From the NCBI GenBank assembly GCA_001931905.2, contig MSJI02000838.1:90730-154729 (forward strand): 64,000 nt of DNA, read 5' to 3'. Under the pieces are notes generated by a model. It saw only the letters and a program-made list of their open reading frames with translations, made no database searches and was not told the DNA's origin. Each line of letters opens with the position of its first letter. Position 1 is the first letter of the stretch. Below, in pieces: positions 9,084 through 19,895 of this stretch. Source of the DNA: Cladosporium sp. IMV 00045 (Eukaryota; Ascomycota; Dothideomycetes; Cladosporiales; Cladosporiaceae). The position numbers and the translations under genes are program-made.

Positions 9084-11279
9084 CTACTCAGAAAACGGCG
9101 ACCACGACGAAGTCTGACAAGCAGCCACCGCCGCGCTCTTTGCAGCTTGTTTGGCCTGCTTCGCAGCTGGTGCTTCCCTCTGCTCAGCTCGCATTTCCGC
9201 CTTTCTAGCCCTTCGTACTTCGAGCTTCTGCTTCACCCTCACCTTTCTAGCCTCTTTCCGTTCTTTCAAACGCTCCTTCCGCTGCGCCTTGTCGTACGCA
9301 GCAATGCGCTTGTTGTATGCTCTTCTGAAGACAAACTCCGGAAAGTCTGTGCCCTTACCAAGGAAATCGCGCATGATCGTCGACCACCCGATCTTCCGCT
9401 CGCGCTTCTCGCGAATCTCCACCACCTCCTCATGCGTCATGCGAACGGGGTACTCGCGCTCTAACCGGCGCCGCTCGACGCTGCCCTCGTCTGGCCACCT
9501 GGGAATTTCTCTGCCGCCGGCGGCTTTGACGGCGGCTTTTTTCAGAGTCTTGACGCCGGTGTTGGGGAAGTGCGCCTTCTTGATGTTCGCCCACGTGAAT
9601 CCCACGGCCCGCTGCGTGCGGATGAGCTTCATGTCTTCGGCGGTCAGGATGAACTCCTCGCTCACGTCTTTCTTCGCGTCGAACCATTTGCGCATTGTGT
9701 CCTCCGGCGATCGGCCGAGTCGCTCCGCGATCTTTGTGTTCTTGACATCTTGATGGCGTAGCTCGTGGAGAAGGTCGACCTCGTCTTGGGTCCAGGGGCG
9801 TGGCTCAATTTTCTCCGAATCAGACAAGGGCTCCGCGGGTCGGGGTTGTTTTGATTTGCTGTGGTTTGGGTGGCGCCTTTTGCTCAGACCGTGCAGAATC
9901 TCTCCCGTGCTTGCTTTGCCACCACCTGCCTTACGCAGTTCCGCAGTAGTGGAACCAACCAAATCAGATACGTGATTTACGGTAATAGGACGCTCTGGCT
10001 TGCCGTAGTCGTGTTGCTGCGCTTTGCTTGATATGCGTGGTGTGTCGCAAACACTGGTTTTGCCATCGACTGCATTGCCAGAATCCTCGGAAAAGGTATC
10101 ACCAAAGTGATGTACGCGCGACGCGGGATGGAATTGGTCTGATCCGCCATGATCTTGTTGGCGCCTTTCGCGTGGTGCACGCGGAACGTTTTTCATGCTA
10201 GATGTGCCATCGGCTGCCTCGCTGGGTTCCTCAGAAGTGAGATTGCTAAAACGGAATGTGCGCGTCCCGGAATACAGTATATCTAATTCGTGATCTTGTT
10301 GGTGCCTTTCGCTGGACGGGCTCGGAATGTCTTTTCTCGCGGCGTTGAGGTCGTCTACTTCACTAGGATCCCTAGGAGTGACATTACTAAAATTAAATGA
10401 GTATTGCGAGGGAAAGAGTTTGCCTGCATGTGGTTTGGCATTTGAGGTAAACTTAATGCCTCCCGTACTAGTTTTGCATTTGGCTGCCTTGCTGATTTCT
10501 CCCCTATCGTTGCCCTTGGCTGACTTGCCATGCTTCTCAGAAGTGGCATAGCTTGAATTCGACAAGTGTTTTGCAGGTTCAGATTGGCCTTTTACCCCAA
10601 CATCCGGCGCGTGGCTTTTGCCGTCTCCATCGACGGCCACATGTTTGCTGGCCTGTTCTTTGCGCTTTTCGAGGGCCCCTTTTCGCTCCTTAAAATGTTT
10701 CTGTGAGAGCCTGATGTCGCCGCTGATTTCTTCCCACGAGTCTTTGTCGTCAAGCGAGGTGGCGGCTCTCCGAAATTTAGTTATTGACCATTTCTCAGGC
10801 TGGGGATCATGCTCTGCCAGAGGCTCCACGCGTTGACGAAGACCACTGCCACCTCTTTCTTCACTGGTGCGTTCCTTGAATGGGTTCGATGACCATTTCT
10901 CACGCCGGGAACCACGCTCCGTCAGCTGCTCCACGTGCTGGCGAAAACCACCGCTGCTTCTTTCTTCGGGGACACTGTTCTTGAATTTGTCTGGTGACCG
11001 TTTCTCCCGGTGGTCATATTGGGGACCACGACGATCCGGGCGCTGGTTAAAACCATCGCTGCTTCTTTCTTCGGTGCTTCTTTTCTTGAATACGTTTGAT
11101 GGCAGTTTCTCCGAACGTTTGTCAGAACCACGGCTGCCTCTTGCTTCCCATGACGGCTTCTTTCCCTTCGTTGAAGCAGTCCTCTGGAATGCAAGGGGCG
11201 AAAGTGGGCGTGGATATACTGGTCGTCTATTTCGATTGGCAGCGAAACTCAAGGATCGCCACCATTGGAGGCTTGCCAT
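9084..11279 (-). CDS. SANT/Myb-like protein with two internal repeat arrays
   Basis: A single minus-strand frame, 731 residues from the Met at 11279; the frame stays open to 11354, giving 25 extra residues if the upstream start is used. I prefer 11279 because MASLQWWRSLSFAANRNRRP looks like an Arg-rich mitochondrial presequence. Residues about 50-170 hold four degenerate units of about 37 residues with EERSS(D/G)GF and EK(W/R)S..(K/P)F cores. Residues about 285-485 hold four or five units of about 50 residues with a F(N/R)FSN(V/L)T.(R/E)(D/E)PSE.. DG core. At about 490-535 there is a SANT/Myb-like three-helix segment (PWTQDEVDLLHELRHQ ... IAERLGRSPEDT), followed by a second helical block and a very basic Arg/Lys/Glu coiled C-terminus. 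Function unknown. The repeats are Ser/Arg/Glu-rich and probably disordered. Confidence 0.65.
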   Translation of the reverse strand: MASLQWWRSLSFAANRNRRPVYPRPLSPLAFQRTASTKGKKPSWEARGSRGSDKRSEKLPSNVFKKRSTEERSSDGFNQRPDRRGPQYDHREKRSPDKFKNSVPEERSSGGFRQHVEQLTERGSRREKWSSNPFKERTSEERGGSGLRQRVEPLAEHDPQPEKWSITKFRRAATSLDDKDSWEEISGDIRLSQKHFKERKGALEKRKEQASKHVAVDGDGKSHAPDVGVKGQSEPAKHLSNSSYATSEKHGKSAKGNDRGEISKAAKCKTSTGGIKFTSNAKPHAGKLFPSQYSFNFSNVTPRDPSEVDDLNAARKDIPSPSSERHQQDHELDILYSGTRTFRFSNLTSEEPSEAADGTSSMKNVPRAPRERRQQDHGGSDQFHPASRVHHFGDTFSEDSGNAVDGKTSVCDTPRISSKAQQHDYGKPERPITVNHVSDLVGSTTAELRKAGGGKASTGEILHGLSKRRHPNHSKSKQPRPAEPLSDSEKIEPRPWTQDEVDLLHELRHQDVKNTKIAERLGRSPEDTMRKWFDAKKDVSEEFILTAEDMKLIRTQRAVGFTWANIKKAHFPNTGVKTLKKAAVKAAGGREIPRWPDEGSVERRRLEREYPVRMTHEEVVEIREKRERKIGWSTIMRDFLGKGTDFPEFVFRRAYNKRIAAYDKAQRKERLKERKEARKVRVKQKLEVRRARKAEMRAEQREAPAAKQAKQAAKSAAVAACQTSSWSPFSE

Positions 11280-11679
11280 GATGTGAGGCTGTAGCCTGAG
11301 CAGAGATGCTCCGGGAAGATCACGCTTTGCACATTGCCAGCCAGATTGAGTCAATGCTACCCTCCAAGGTAGCTATCTCAAGAATGGCTGAGCCAACGTA
11401 TCCACTCCATTGTTATTTCTATACAGCATGCGAATTATTGTCAAAGGGAGGCGTTCACGGAAAAAGCAGCCTTACTACATGGACAATTGGAGGCCATACC
11501 GCAACGGCTAAGACCGAAGCTGCGCGAGCTTCGGCCGATAGTCACGTGCACAGCTTCAAGTACTCAAAGGACAAGGTAAGGTACATGTAGACAGAGCGAG
11601 ATCGTAATATCATTGATTAACAAGGTCGAATAAAATCATGCATTCGAAGGCCATCTGACAGTGATTACTCTGGACCCCC
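11280..11679. other. Spacer left of sidF
   Basis: Four hundred bases between the start of the SANT-like gene and the stop of sidF, both on the minus strand. It should hold the promoter of the SANT-like gene and the sidF 3' end. No SreA-type 9-mer and no gene seen. Confidence 0.5.
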
Positions 11680-13057
11680 CTACAGCTTCGCATTCCACGC
11701 CGCGCGATCCGCCGACTCCAATACCTTCGACCTCCCATCCCAGAACAGAGGACACAGCTGGAACCACTTCTCCCTGCTGCAAACCGAGTGAACCGAACGC
11801 TTGTGGCCCAGATCGACGTACTTTCCAATCGTGAGACCGACTGAGTTCTCGTATGACAAGATGGTACCGCCGGTAGCTCTCGGCTCGCCGACGACGTTCG
11901 CCGTCCGGACATCGTCGAGGAAACAGTAGTGGATACAGCTAGAATACCATGCGTTGACACGGTGGGAGCCGCGGAACGATGCGTCGCCGACGAGAGAGTG
12001 GCGGCCGCGGTCGTAGTCTTTGGCTTTGTAGTGGGCACCGTAGTGGTCCTCCTGATTTTGAGTTAGCGAGGAAAGTCAGTGGGATAGAAAGGATGCTGCG
12101 GCTTACCTTGGCCCAGTACAGCTCGTAGTAAGAGAAGCGTGTCTCGTTGAAGCGGCCGAACAAGCACAGGACGTGGGGATCGACATGGAGCTTGCGCAGG
12201 TACTCGCGGTGCTCGTCGAAAGTGCCGGTCTCGTTCCAACCTTTGGCGACTCGAGGGTCGTTTTGCCAGGTGTTGAACAGCTTCACGTGTTCGTCATTGT
12301 TCCAGTCAATGACTTCTAGGGAAAAGTGCTCGTCGAGCTCAGGGATGTAGCGGCTGTAGCAGATTGATCCTGGGCTAGGCTTGGGCTGACGGGTAGGGTG
12401 GAGCGTGTAGATAGGCTGATCTGGGAACTTCATCGTGAACTGCTGGTGTTCCGGCATTGTTGGATAGTCTGAGATCGGCTTCCTCACAGAGCCTTGAGTG
12501 CCACTGCCAACGGCCCAGATGGGACGAGAACCCATTGGCGAAGCAGCACCTTGCCAGAAGGCGCTGCGCAGGATCAAAATGTCTCCATCTTCGATACCAG
12601 TGTTCTGGACCTGCTTCCACGGCTGCGGGTGCTCAATGGCAAGTCCAGTGGCGAGTAGCTCATGGCGAATCAGATCCTCGTCCGCGCCTTGGAGGGCTAG
12701 TCTGAAGTACTCAATAGCTGGGTGTGCGAGATAGATAGCATGGACGACATTCCAGATTTGAGCGAGAGACGGGGCTTCTTGGTTGGACCACTCGAAGGTC
12801 GTTTGCGGACTTCTGTACGCTCTAGCCCAAGCGCTGTTATCACTGCCGGCCGGACATTGCTCTGCAGGTCGTGTTGTCAGATCGCGCCAACATAGTGATT
12901 CTGAGTGGAGCGGTTCTGGCAGAGCGGTCGTGTTGGCAGGTTGGTTCTCCAAAGTCAAGATGTACTTGGCTGGCGTGACATCTGCATTGCAACGAACTTG
13001 ATATGAAGTGAGGAACGGGTGAGGCAATTTCACCGGGGGATATTGAGAGGGAGGCAT
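11680..13057 (-). CDS. Hydroxyornithine transacylase (anhydromevalonyl transferase), SidF
   Basis: Exons 13057-12107 and 12051-11680, with a 55-nt intron (donor GTAAGC, acceptor ATCAG). The product has 440 residues, near the usual SidF size. The C-terminal half is an IucB/GNAT-type acyltransferase domain: [48 protein letters not shown] and [14 protein letters not shown] are family hallmarks. SidF transfers anhydromevalonyl from CoA to N5-hydroxyornithine, giving the building block of fusarinine and coprogen-type siderophores. The last three residues are AKL, a canonical type-1 peroxisomal targeting signal. I chose the Met at 13057 over the more upstream 13108 because MPPSQYPPV is the better family start. 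It is divergent from sidH across a 389-nt shared promoter. Confidence 0.9.
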
Positions 13058-13446
13058 GATGTGTTGCTCAGATCTGTAACAAAGCTGGTAAAGACAAAAT
13101 TGGAGCAAAGAAGGCCTTGGTTATAGTAGAGCAGCAACAACTCACGATTCGGAAGGTAGGCAAGTTGAAGATGTAACGCTACCCTGCGTTCATAAAGTGG
13201 ATCTATCAGAGCACTGAACCAGGATATTTCACGGCGAATGCCAAAAACGTAGACGGTTTCCTTGAAAGCCAAAAATCGGACACCAGTAGTGCGAGTCGCC
13301 TCGTGGCGCCGATACCGCGGCTAGGGTACTCCATGTGGTCCTCTGCCCACGGGATCGTATCATGCACAAATCCTGAGCCCCGTTCGGATTCCTGACGTTC
13401 TAGAATATCTACAGTCTTCACTTTGATTCACATACTCTGGGCAATC
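13058..13446. promoter_or_regulatory. Bidirectional sidF-sidH promoter
   Basis: A 389-nt divergent spacer. It has one HGATAR-type core (CTATCAG at 13203-13209, reverse CTGATAG), but no full ATCWGATAA motif, unlike most other spacers of this cluster. Confidence 0.6.
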
Positions 13447-14320
13447 ATGTCATTACGCTCGAAGGAAGGAAGCCACAAGAACTTCATCGTTACATTTCCT
13501 CGACCGAACGTCGTCCAGGTCACCTTGAACCGACCCGAAAAGCTCAATTGCATCGATAATGCTACAAGCAAGGAGATAGCGAATATCTGGGAGCTATTCG
13601 ATGAAGATGAAGACTTCTGGGTTGGAATCATTACTGGCCATGGACGAGCATTTTGCACAGGAGCCGACCTCATTGGTTCGTAGACCAAATTCTGCTTGAA
13701 CAATGGGAGTAACTGACATTTCATTGATAGAGTGGAACGCGATGAATGCAGCTGGGGTGGTCAATGACATGTCAGCACCAGGCCTTGCAGGTCTTCCTCG
13801 TCGTGACGGGAAAAAGCCCATCATCGCGGCGGTAAACGGTATCACCATGGGGGGTGGTTTCGAGATGGTCGCCAACTGTGACCTGGTCGTCGCTTCCTCA
13901 ACAGCAACCTTCGCCTTACCTGAAGTCAAGCGAGGAATCGTCCCAGTAGCAGGATGCTTGCCACGATTGACGCGTACGCTCGGCCTGCAGCGTTGCACCG
14001 ATCTCGCCTTGACAGGCCGCACCGTCAGCGCTCGAACGCTGTACGACTGGGGCCTTGTCACGAGATTGATAGAAGAGCCAACCAACGTCGTCGATGCCGC
14101 CATCCAGGTCGCCGAAGAGATGTGCAGCAACAGCCCAGACGCGCTGTTCATCGGCCGTAAAGGCATCCGGCTAAGCTGGGAGACTGGCAATGCAGAAGAA
14201 GCGGTATCGACCTTGGCAAATGAATGGTACCCTCGCTTGGTTGAGGGTGCTAACTTCGCCGAAGGCATCAGGGCGTTCCAAGAGAAACGAAGCCCGCAGT
14301 GGGTTAATTCCAAGCTGTGA
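13447..14320 (+). CDS. Mevalonyl-CoA hydratase, SidH (enoyl-CoA hydratase family)
   Basis: Exons 13447-13675 and 13731-14320, with a 55-nt intron (donor GTTCGT, acceptor GATAG). Product 272 residues, a normal crotonase length. Visible crotonase features: VTLNRPEKLN at the start, GHGRAFCTGADLIEW (oxyanion hole part 1, joined across the intron), AAVNGITMGGGFEM (oxyanion hole part 2) and FALPEVKRGIVPVAG (active-site region). It ends in SKL, the classic peroxisomal signal. In the siderophore pathway SidH dehydrates mevalonyl-CoA to anhydromevalonyl-CoA, which SidF uses. An upstream in-frame Met at 13423 adds 8 residues; I chose 13447 (MSLRSKEG). Function is assigned from the family together with the neighbourhood. 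Confidence 0.88.
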
Positions 14321-14943
14321 TCGAGTTTGAATAATGGGGAGGAATGAGGAACGAGCGTCAAAGCGCAAGGTCCACAGCGCTAGAGATTGATAATTTTCAT
14401 CAGATAAACCCCATCAAATTTCTTGCCCTAACGGCCCAAGCATGGACTTCACTTGCTTCTGCACCCTCACTTGCACTAAACTATTCGAGACTCGTATCCT
14501 TGCCCTGCCGACCTCGCAAGGCGTGGCAGTCGGCTGATTTCGGGCTTGTCAGATGATCTGATTATTTCAATCAGCGCTACTGATCCTCTTGGTCCACTTT
14601 CTGCCGCAGCAGGCGCCAGCAGCACAGATGGTTTAGTTGGCGAGCTTCGAGTGTCCGCTCCGGCGGCCCACTGCAACTTAGACTAGTCATGCCTTGGTAT
14701 GCATTGGCCTCTATCGAACGCAGGGCTCGTACGTCAAAGCAGTGTTGGCCATGTCCGTCCCATCACAATGGCGGCATTTAGCCGACCTCGGAGTCTGCAT
14801 GATCGCTCTCAAGCCTTCTTCAAGACATTGGCAGGCCAAAACTAAGCCGAAGACGTTCCTGTCACTGTTGATCATACGTTCAAGATCCGGCTAGTTAATA
14901 GCCAAGGTGACTCCCTCACACTCTACCACCTTGGCTTTGCTTC
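14321..14943. promoter_or_regulatory. sidH-ABC transporter spacer
   Basis: A 623-nt region holding one exact SreA-type motif (14399-14407), a near-match ATCTGATTA at 14556-14564 and a perfect small inverted repeat CTGATT-ATTTC-AATCAG at 14558-14574. No gene is seen. It presumably contains the promoter of the ABC transporter. Confidence 0.55.
14399..14407 (+). promoter_or_regulatory. SreA-type GATA motif ATCAGATAA
   Basis: Exact match to ATCWGATAA, the published consensus for the fungal iron-responsive GATA repressor SreA. It is about 540 nt upstream of the ABC transporter start and close to the sidH stop. A second GATA core (TTGATAA) lies 7 nt upstream of it. Function inferred. Confidence 0.6.
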
Positions 14944-17900
14944 TTGGATGGCCTTGGGAGACTGGCAGACGTCAACACGCATTATCGGTGGCTATCTACA
15001 GCTGGGATGAAGGCTGTACAGAAATTCACGGGCTACTACCGGCTGCTGATCGCCGGCAACCCCTCGAAGGTCGAGATCCTGACACTGCTATGTGGTGCCG
15101 TTTTTTCGATCGCAGCCGGCGTTCCGTTCCCAATTATCGGCATTTTGTTCGGTGAGCTCCTGGACGACTTCAATGGCGCTACCTGTAGCGAAGGAGATCC
15201 GGCGACGGAAGGATATCAGGGCGACATAAACGACAAGATTCTGATCATCTTCTATTTGGCGATCGCTCAGTTTGTCTTAATCTATGGACATCTGTTTTGC
15301 TGGAGTTACAGTGGCGCCCGCCTTGCACAAAGACTGCGAGAGTCATATCTGCAGACCCTGATCAAGCAAGAGCCTTCATTTTTCGACAATCTACCCCCAG
15401 GCGAGGTGGCCTCTCGACTCGATAGCGACATCCAGACGATCCGATCAGGAACGGCGGAGAAAGTGGGAATATGTCTCTCCAGCTTCTCCTTCTTCGTCAC
15501 GGCGTACATCGTCGCCTTCATCAAGAACTGGGAGCTCGCTGCCATGTTGATATCTCTCATTCCGGCTTATCTGCTCATGTCGTTCATCGGAGGTCATTAC
15601 ATTGAAAAATACACCGGTCTCATGAGTGATCATGCCGCGACCGCAGCTTCCATCGCCTCGGAATCGCTGTCGAATCTTGTCGTGGTTCAGGCCTTCGGTG
15701 CAAACGCCCGTCTAGAAGAGAAGTTCTCGAAAGCTTTGGCCGCTTCCCAGCACGAGGGAATCAAGAAGGCTACGGCAATTGGCATCCAGTCTGGTATCTT
15801 GTACTTTGTCGCATATGCAGCAAACGGTCTGGCGTTCTGGCAAGGAAGTCATCAGATCGCAGACGCTGTGAGAGACAGTACTGGCGGAACCACAGTTGGT
15901 GCTGTTTTCACAGTGATCTTCATCTTGGTTGAAGGTGAGCATTTGATTCATTGTCCAGTGAATAATTACTAACATTCTTTCAGCAACCCTACTTCTTAGC
16001 CAAGTCGCACCTTTCATCCATCTGTTTGCAGCTGCAGTCGGATCGTACGAGAAACTACGAGTTGATATGGACCGCAAGTCTCTTATCGACGGCACCTCTC
16101 TTGACGGCACTCGCCTTACGCGTCCCGAAGGCACATTCGAGTTCAAGAACGTATCCTTCGCATATCCATCGAGACCTGAAATTACTGTCCTGGATCAATA
16201 CAACCTTATCATTCCTGCAAACAAACACACGGCTCTCATTGGTCTCTCCGGGAGTGGAAAGTCAACCATCGCAGGCCTGGCCACCAGACTATACGATCCG
16301 AATGAGGGCGAGATTCTATTCGACGGCCACAATATCCGCGACCTCAACGTATTCGATCTCAGGAGCTCGATCAGCTTGGTACAGCAGGAAGCTCCTCTAC
16401 TTGATCGATCACTTCTCGAAAATGTTGCGCACGGCCTGATCAACTCCAATGACCCGACCCACCAAGATCTCAAGGAGACCCTCATGGGAACCAAACTGGC
16501 GGAGGTGGCCAGCGAAGTTCGCAACGGCACCGAGCTTTCGGCGGCGGCAGCGAAACACGGCTCGACCGTTGTCGAGATTGTCAACCTGGTTCGCAAAGCT
16601 GCGACCCTGGCAGATGCGGATGACTTCATCTGCACTCTGCAGCAAGGATATGGCACAACTGTTGGCTCGAGTGGTCGTCTCATCAGCGGCGGGCAAAAGC
16701 AGCGTATAGCTCTGGCGAGGGCTTTGATCAAGGAGCCAAGGGTGCTCATCCTGGATGAAGCTACAGCATCTCTCGATTCGAGAAGCGAGCAGCGGATTCA
16801 ACGTGCCATTGCCAACATCTCCAGTGGTAGAACCATGATCACTGTTGCTCACCGACTTTCCACTATCACCAATGCGGACAATATCGTGGTTATGCAGAAA
16901 GGGCGTCTCTTGGAACAGGGCAACCATGCTGAGCTGATGGCTCGCAATGGAGCATACGCCGATCTTATCAGAATGCAAGCTATTGGCACAACTTCAGCAA
17001 TTGAGGATGCTACTACCGACACCAATGTGGTTGCAAAGTCTGAGCAGGGACCTTCATCGAACTCAAGCTCCATTGACGAGAAGGTAGAAACTGCCAACCC
17101 AGAAAAGGGACAGGACGAAAAGTCACCCGTGTCTGGCAGTGAGTCTGAGCAGGAAGCTACCGAGGAGGAAGAACCTCCATCGCCAAAGAAATCCCTCTGG
17201 GCACTTGCAAAGGGTTACGCACCTGCGCTCAAGCCGCATATGCTCGTCATCTTTGTTGCTCTCCTCGGCTCCGTCGCGGTTGGTGGTGCCTTCTCTGGTG
17301 AAGCCGTCATTTTTGGTAACACTGTAGGATCCTTGAACCCCTGCAAAACGCCCGGCTTCATTCGCTCTCACGGAAATCTGTTCGGTCTGATGTTTTTCGT
17401 ACTTGCCATCATCGAGTTCTTCGCCAATCTGGTCAGCTGGTCAGGCTTCGGTTGGACATCTGAACGTCTGGTCTATACCGTACGAGTGCTGTCTTTCCGT
17501 TCTCTATTCGAGCAGGATCTCGAATGGCACCAATCCGAAGGTCGGACCCCTTCGATGCTTCTTTCTTACATCACTCGAGACGGCAATGCTCTGGCAGGTT
17601 TGAGCGGATCGGTGCTTGGCACCTTGTTCTCCATCACCGTCAATCTTTTTGCCGCCATTATCTTAACTCATATCGTTGCCTGGAAGATCGCGCTGGTGTG
17701 TTTGTCTTTGGTGCCACTCTTGCTTGGATGCGGTCTCATGGAGCTCCACGTGCTTGGCAAATTCGAAGAGAAGCACGAGACCGCCTACACCAAGTCTGTT
17801 GCCATCAGTGTTGAGGCTGTCACTTCGATCAAGCTAGTCGCCGCCCTGTCCCTCGAAGAAGAGACTCTTGAAACTTACAAGAGATCTTTGGGCGGCCCAC

Positions 17901-19015
17901 GCAAGGAGACGCTCAGTGTCATTCTCCAGGCCAGCTTCTGGCAGGCGATGACTTACTTCCTTGGAAACTGCGTCAATGCCTTGTCCTACTGGTGGGGTGC
18001 GAAAAGAATTATCGCTGGTGACTACACGCAGACACAATTCCTGATTGTGGTCTTCTCACTCCTTGTGGGCGCCTTGCTGTGGGCGCAGATGTTCGCTCTG
18101 GCTCCTGAGCTGTCGAACGCGCGTGGCGCCATGGCAAGAATCTTGAGCTTGATCGAAATCGGGTCGGACGGCATGAGGTCTCGTGTCCCTGATCCTGCAG
18201 CCCAGCCTCGTCTTGAAGATAAGGATGTAGAGGCTGTGGCTGAGTCGAAGCCGGTACACCTGTTCGACGGCCGACCTTCAAGCGTGCAATTCTCCAACGT
18301 GCACTTCACGTATCCAGCAAGACCCGACTCCAAGGTTCTAAACGGCCTCGACATCAATGTACAGCCCGGTCAATTCTGCGCTCTCGTTGGTCCTAGTGGC
18401 GCCGGAAAGTCTACGATCATCTCTCTTATCGAGAGATTCTACGCCCCTCAGTCTGGATCGATCTTGGTAGATGGTGTCGATGTGACCAAATCAAGGGATG
18501 TGTCTTTCCGCGATACCATTGCTTTGGTGCCACAAGAAAGTGTTCTCTTCGAAGGCAGCGTTGCCTTCAACATCGGGCTTGGGTCCAGGCCCTCGCAAGA
18601 AGCCAGCATTGACGAAATCATCGAAGCTTGCAAGCTGGCAAATATTCACGACACTATCAAGGACTTGCCGGATGGCTACAATACACTTTGTGGACCAAAC
18701 GGTAGCCAGTTCTCTGGTGGCCAGAAGCAGCGCTTGTCAATCGCCAGAGCACTTGTACGCAAGCCCAAACTCTTGATTCTTGATGAGTCGACGAGTGCTC
18801 TCGATGCTGAGTCAGAGAAACTGCTGCAGGACAGTCTGGATCAAGTTGCAAAGGAGACCACAGTCATTGCCATTGCGCATCGCTTGCGTACCATTCGCAA
18901 AGCAAACGTGATCTTCCAGATCGAGGCAGGCCAATGCTTGGTTTCTGGAACGCATGAAGAGCTCATGGAGAAGTCAGAGACATACAGGGAAAACGCTATG
19001 CATCAAACAGTTTAG
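14944..19015 (+). CDS. ABCB full-size transporter of the siderophore cluster (SitT-like)
   Basis: Exons 14944-15934 and 15984-19015; a 49-nt intron with a clear TACTAAC branch site. Product 1340 residues with TMD1-NBD1-TMD2-NBD2. NBD1: Walker A GLSGSGKST near residue 415, signature SGGQKQR near 562, Walker B VLILDEATASLD near 584. NBD2: Walker A GPSGAGKST near 1132, FSGGQKQR near 1240, LLILDESTSALD near 1259. Both sites look catalytically complete. A charged linker (Glu/Ser-rich, about 695-740) separates the halves. ABCB multidrug-type proteins sit in many fusarinine/TAFC clusters (sitT) and are thought to export siderophore or precursors; the substrate here is inferred from location. The start is uncertain: the Met at 15007 (MKAVQKFTGYYR) is a plausible alternative 21 residues downstream. 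Confidence 0.88.
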
Positions 19016-19321
19016 ATGAAGGCAGTACATAATCTAGAGAATGAAACTTAATTTAACGCATTTGCACATGTCGGTATCTTTACATGTCTCTTTCATGTTT
19101 CAAACACGAAGGCTTTGCAGTCGCCTAAACGACCTTCGACCGACATTTGCAACTTGATATCACCTGTTTGCAAGCCAGGCTTGAGTACCTCACTCCCTCT
19201 CAGCCTCGCCTGCTTTTTCCGAACACAGACTGGGTCGTGCTTTTTCTCCCAACGTCTAGCGCCGCCGAGGCTGCAGAGTTTGGCTGCAGTAGTGCATGGG
19301 TCTAGAGTCGTTGGGTTTAAG

Positions 19322-19336
19322 TTATCAATCTGATAA
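19322..19336. promoter_or_regulatory. Inverted GATA pair with SreA-type motif
   Basis: TTATCA-ATC-TGATAA is a perfect inverted repeat of two GATA cores with a 3-nt spacer. The right half is part of an exact ATCTGATAA at 19328-19336. Located 560 nt upstream of sidI. Confidence 0.6.
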
Positions 19337-19837
19337 TACTCCATGTTGTCGCCGAGCTTGTTCGTTTTGCCCTAATGATCCACTTAGCCCTGGACGGATC
19401 CACCGCACCAAAACCAGCCTCGCCAGGATCATGCAGGATGCCGCCAAACCTGCGGATTCTCTTGGAAGAAGCTTCTACCTTTCGGCAACCCAACAATGGC
19501 CTTACTCGCCAGCAGAAAGCTTTGTCGAAAGGGTTGGCTGATGTAGCCATGCGGAAGCAGCGGCACTCGTATCATCATGCCACGCCATCAACGCAAGGCG
19601 CTGCTTACGATGGTGCGACTGGTTCATTGCCCAGATTAGGCCTAACCACCGACAGCCCCAACAAAAGCGCGGAATAATTTCACGTGCTTGGAAAATTGAC
19701 GACCCTTCGATCGAGGGCAATTGCCGCATTGTTTCCTAGGGTCTAAGATTCGGTCGTTACGTCGTTGCCGTACGACGGCCCGGTGTCGGTGGGAGCCCTG
19801 GCACATCTGCAACTGCATAGGAGATCAAATACACGTC

Positions 19838-19846
19838 TTATCTGAT
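19838..19846 (-). promoter_or_regulatory. SreA-type GATA motif (ATCAGATAA on minus strand)
   Basis: TTATCTGAT on the plus strand, 50 nt upstream of the sidI start codon, a strong position for a promoter-proximal repressor site. Inferred from consensus. Confidence 0.65.
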
Positions 19847-19895
19847 CTGTTCGTTTTGAGAGACACAGGCGAAACTACGACGGTAACATACAGCC

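Larger units (their letters stand above)
19016..19895. promoter_or_regulatory. ABC transporter-sidI spacer
   Basis: An 880-nt spacer with two exact SreA-type motifs (19328-19336 and 19838-19846, the second on the minus strand). An open frame at 19375-19677 has no recognisable features and I do not call it. Confidence 0.55.

Noticed and set aside
14556..14564. ATCTGATTA near the ABC transporter promoter
   Set aside because: One mismatch to ATCWGATAA in the GATA core; not counted as an SreA site.
19375..19677. 100-codon frame between ABC transporter and sidI
   Set aside because: No motif, low-complexity start, and it lies in a promoter; probably chance.
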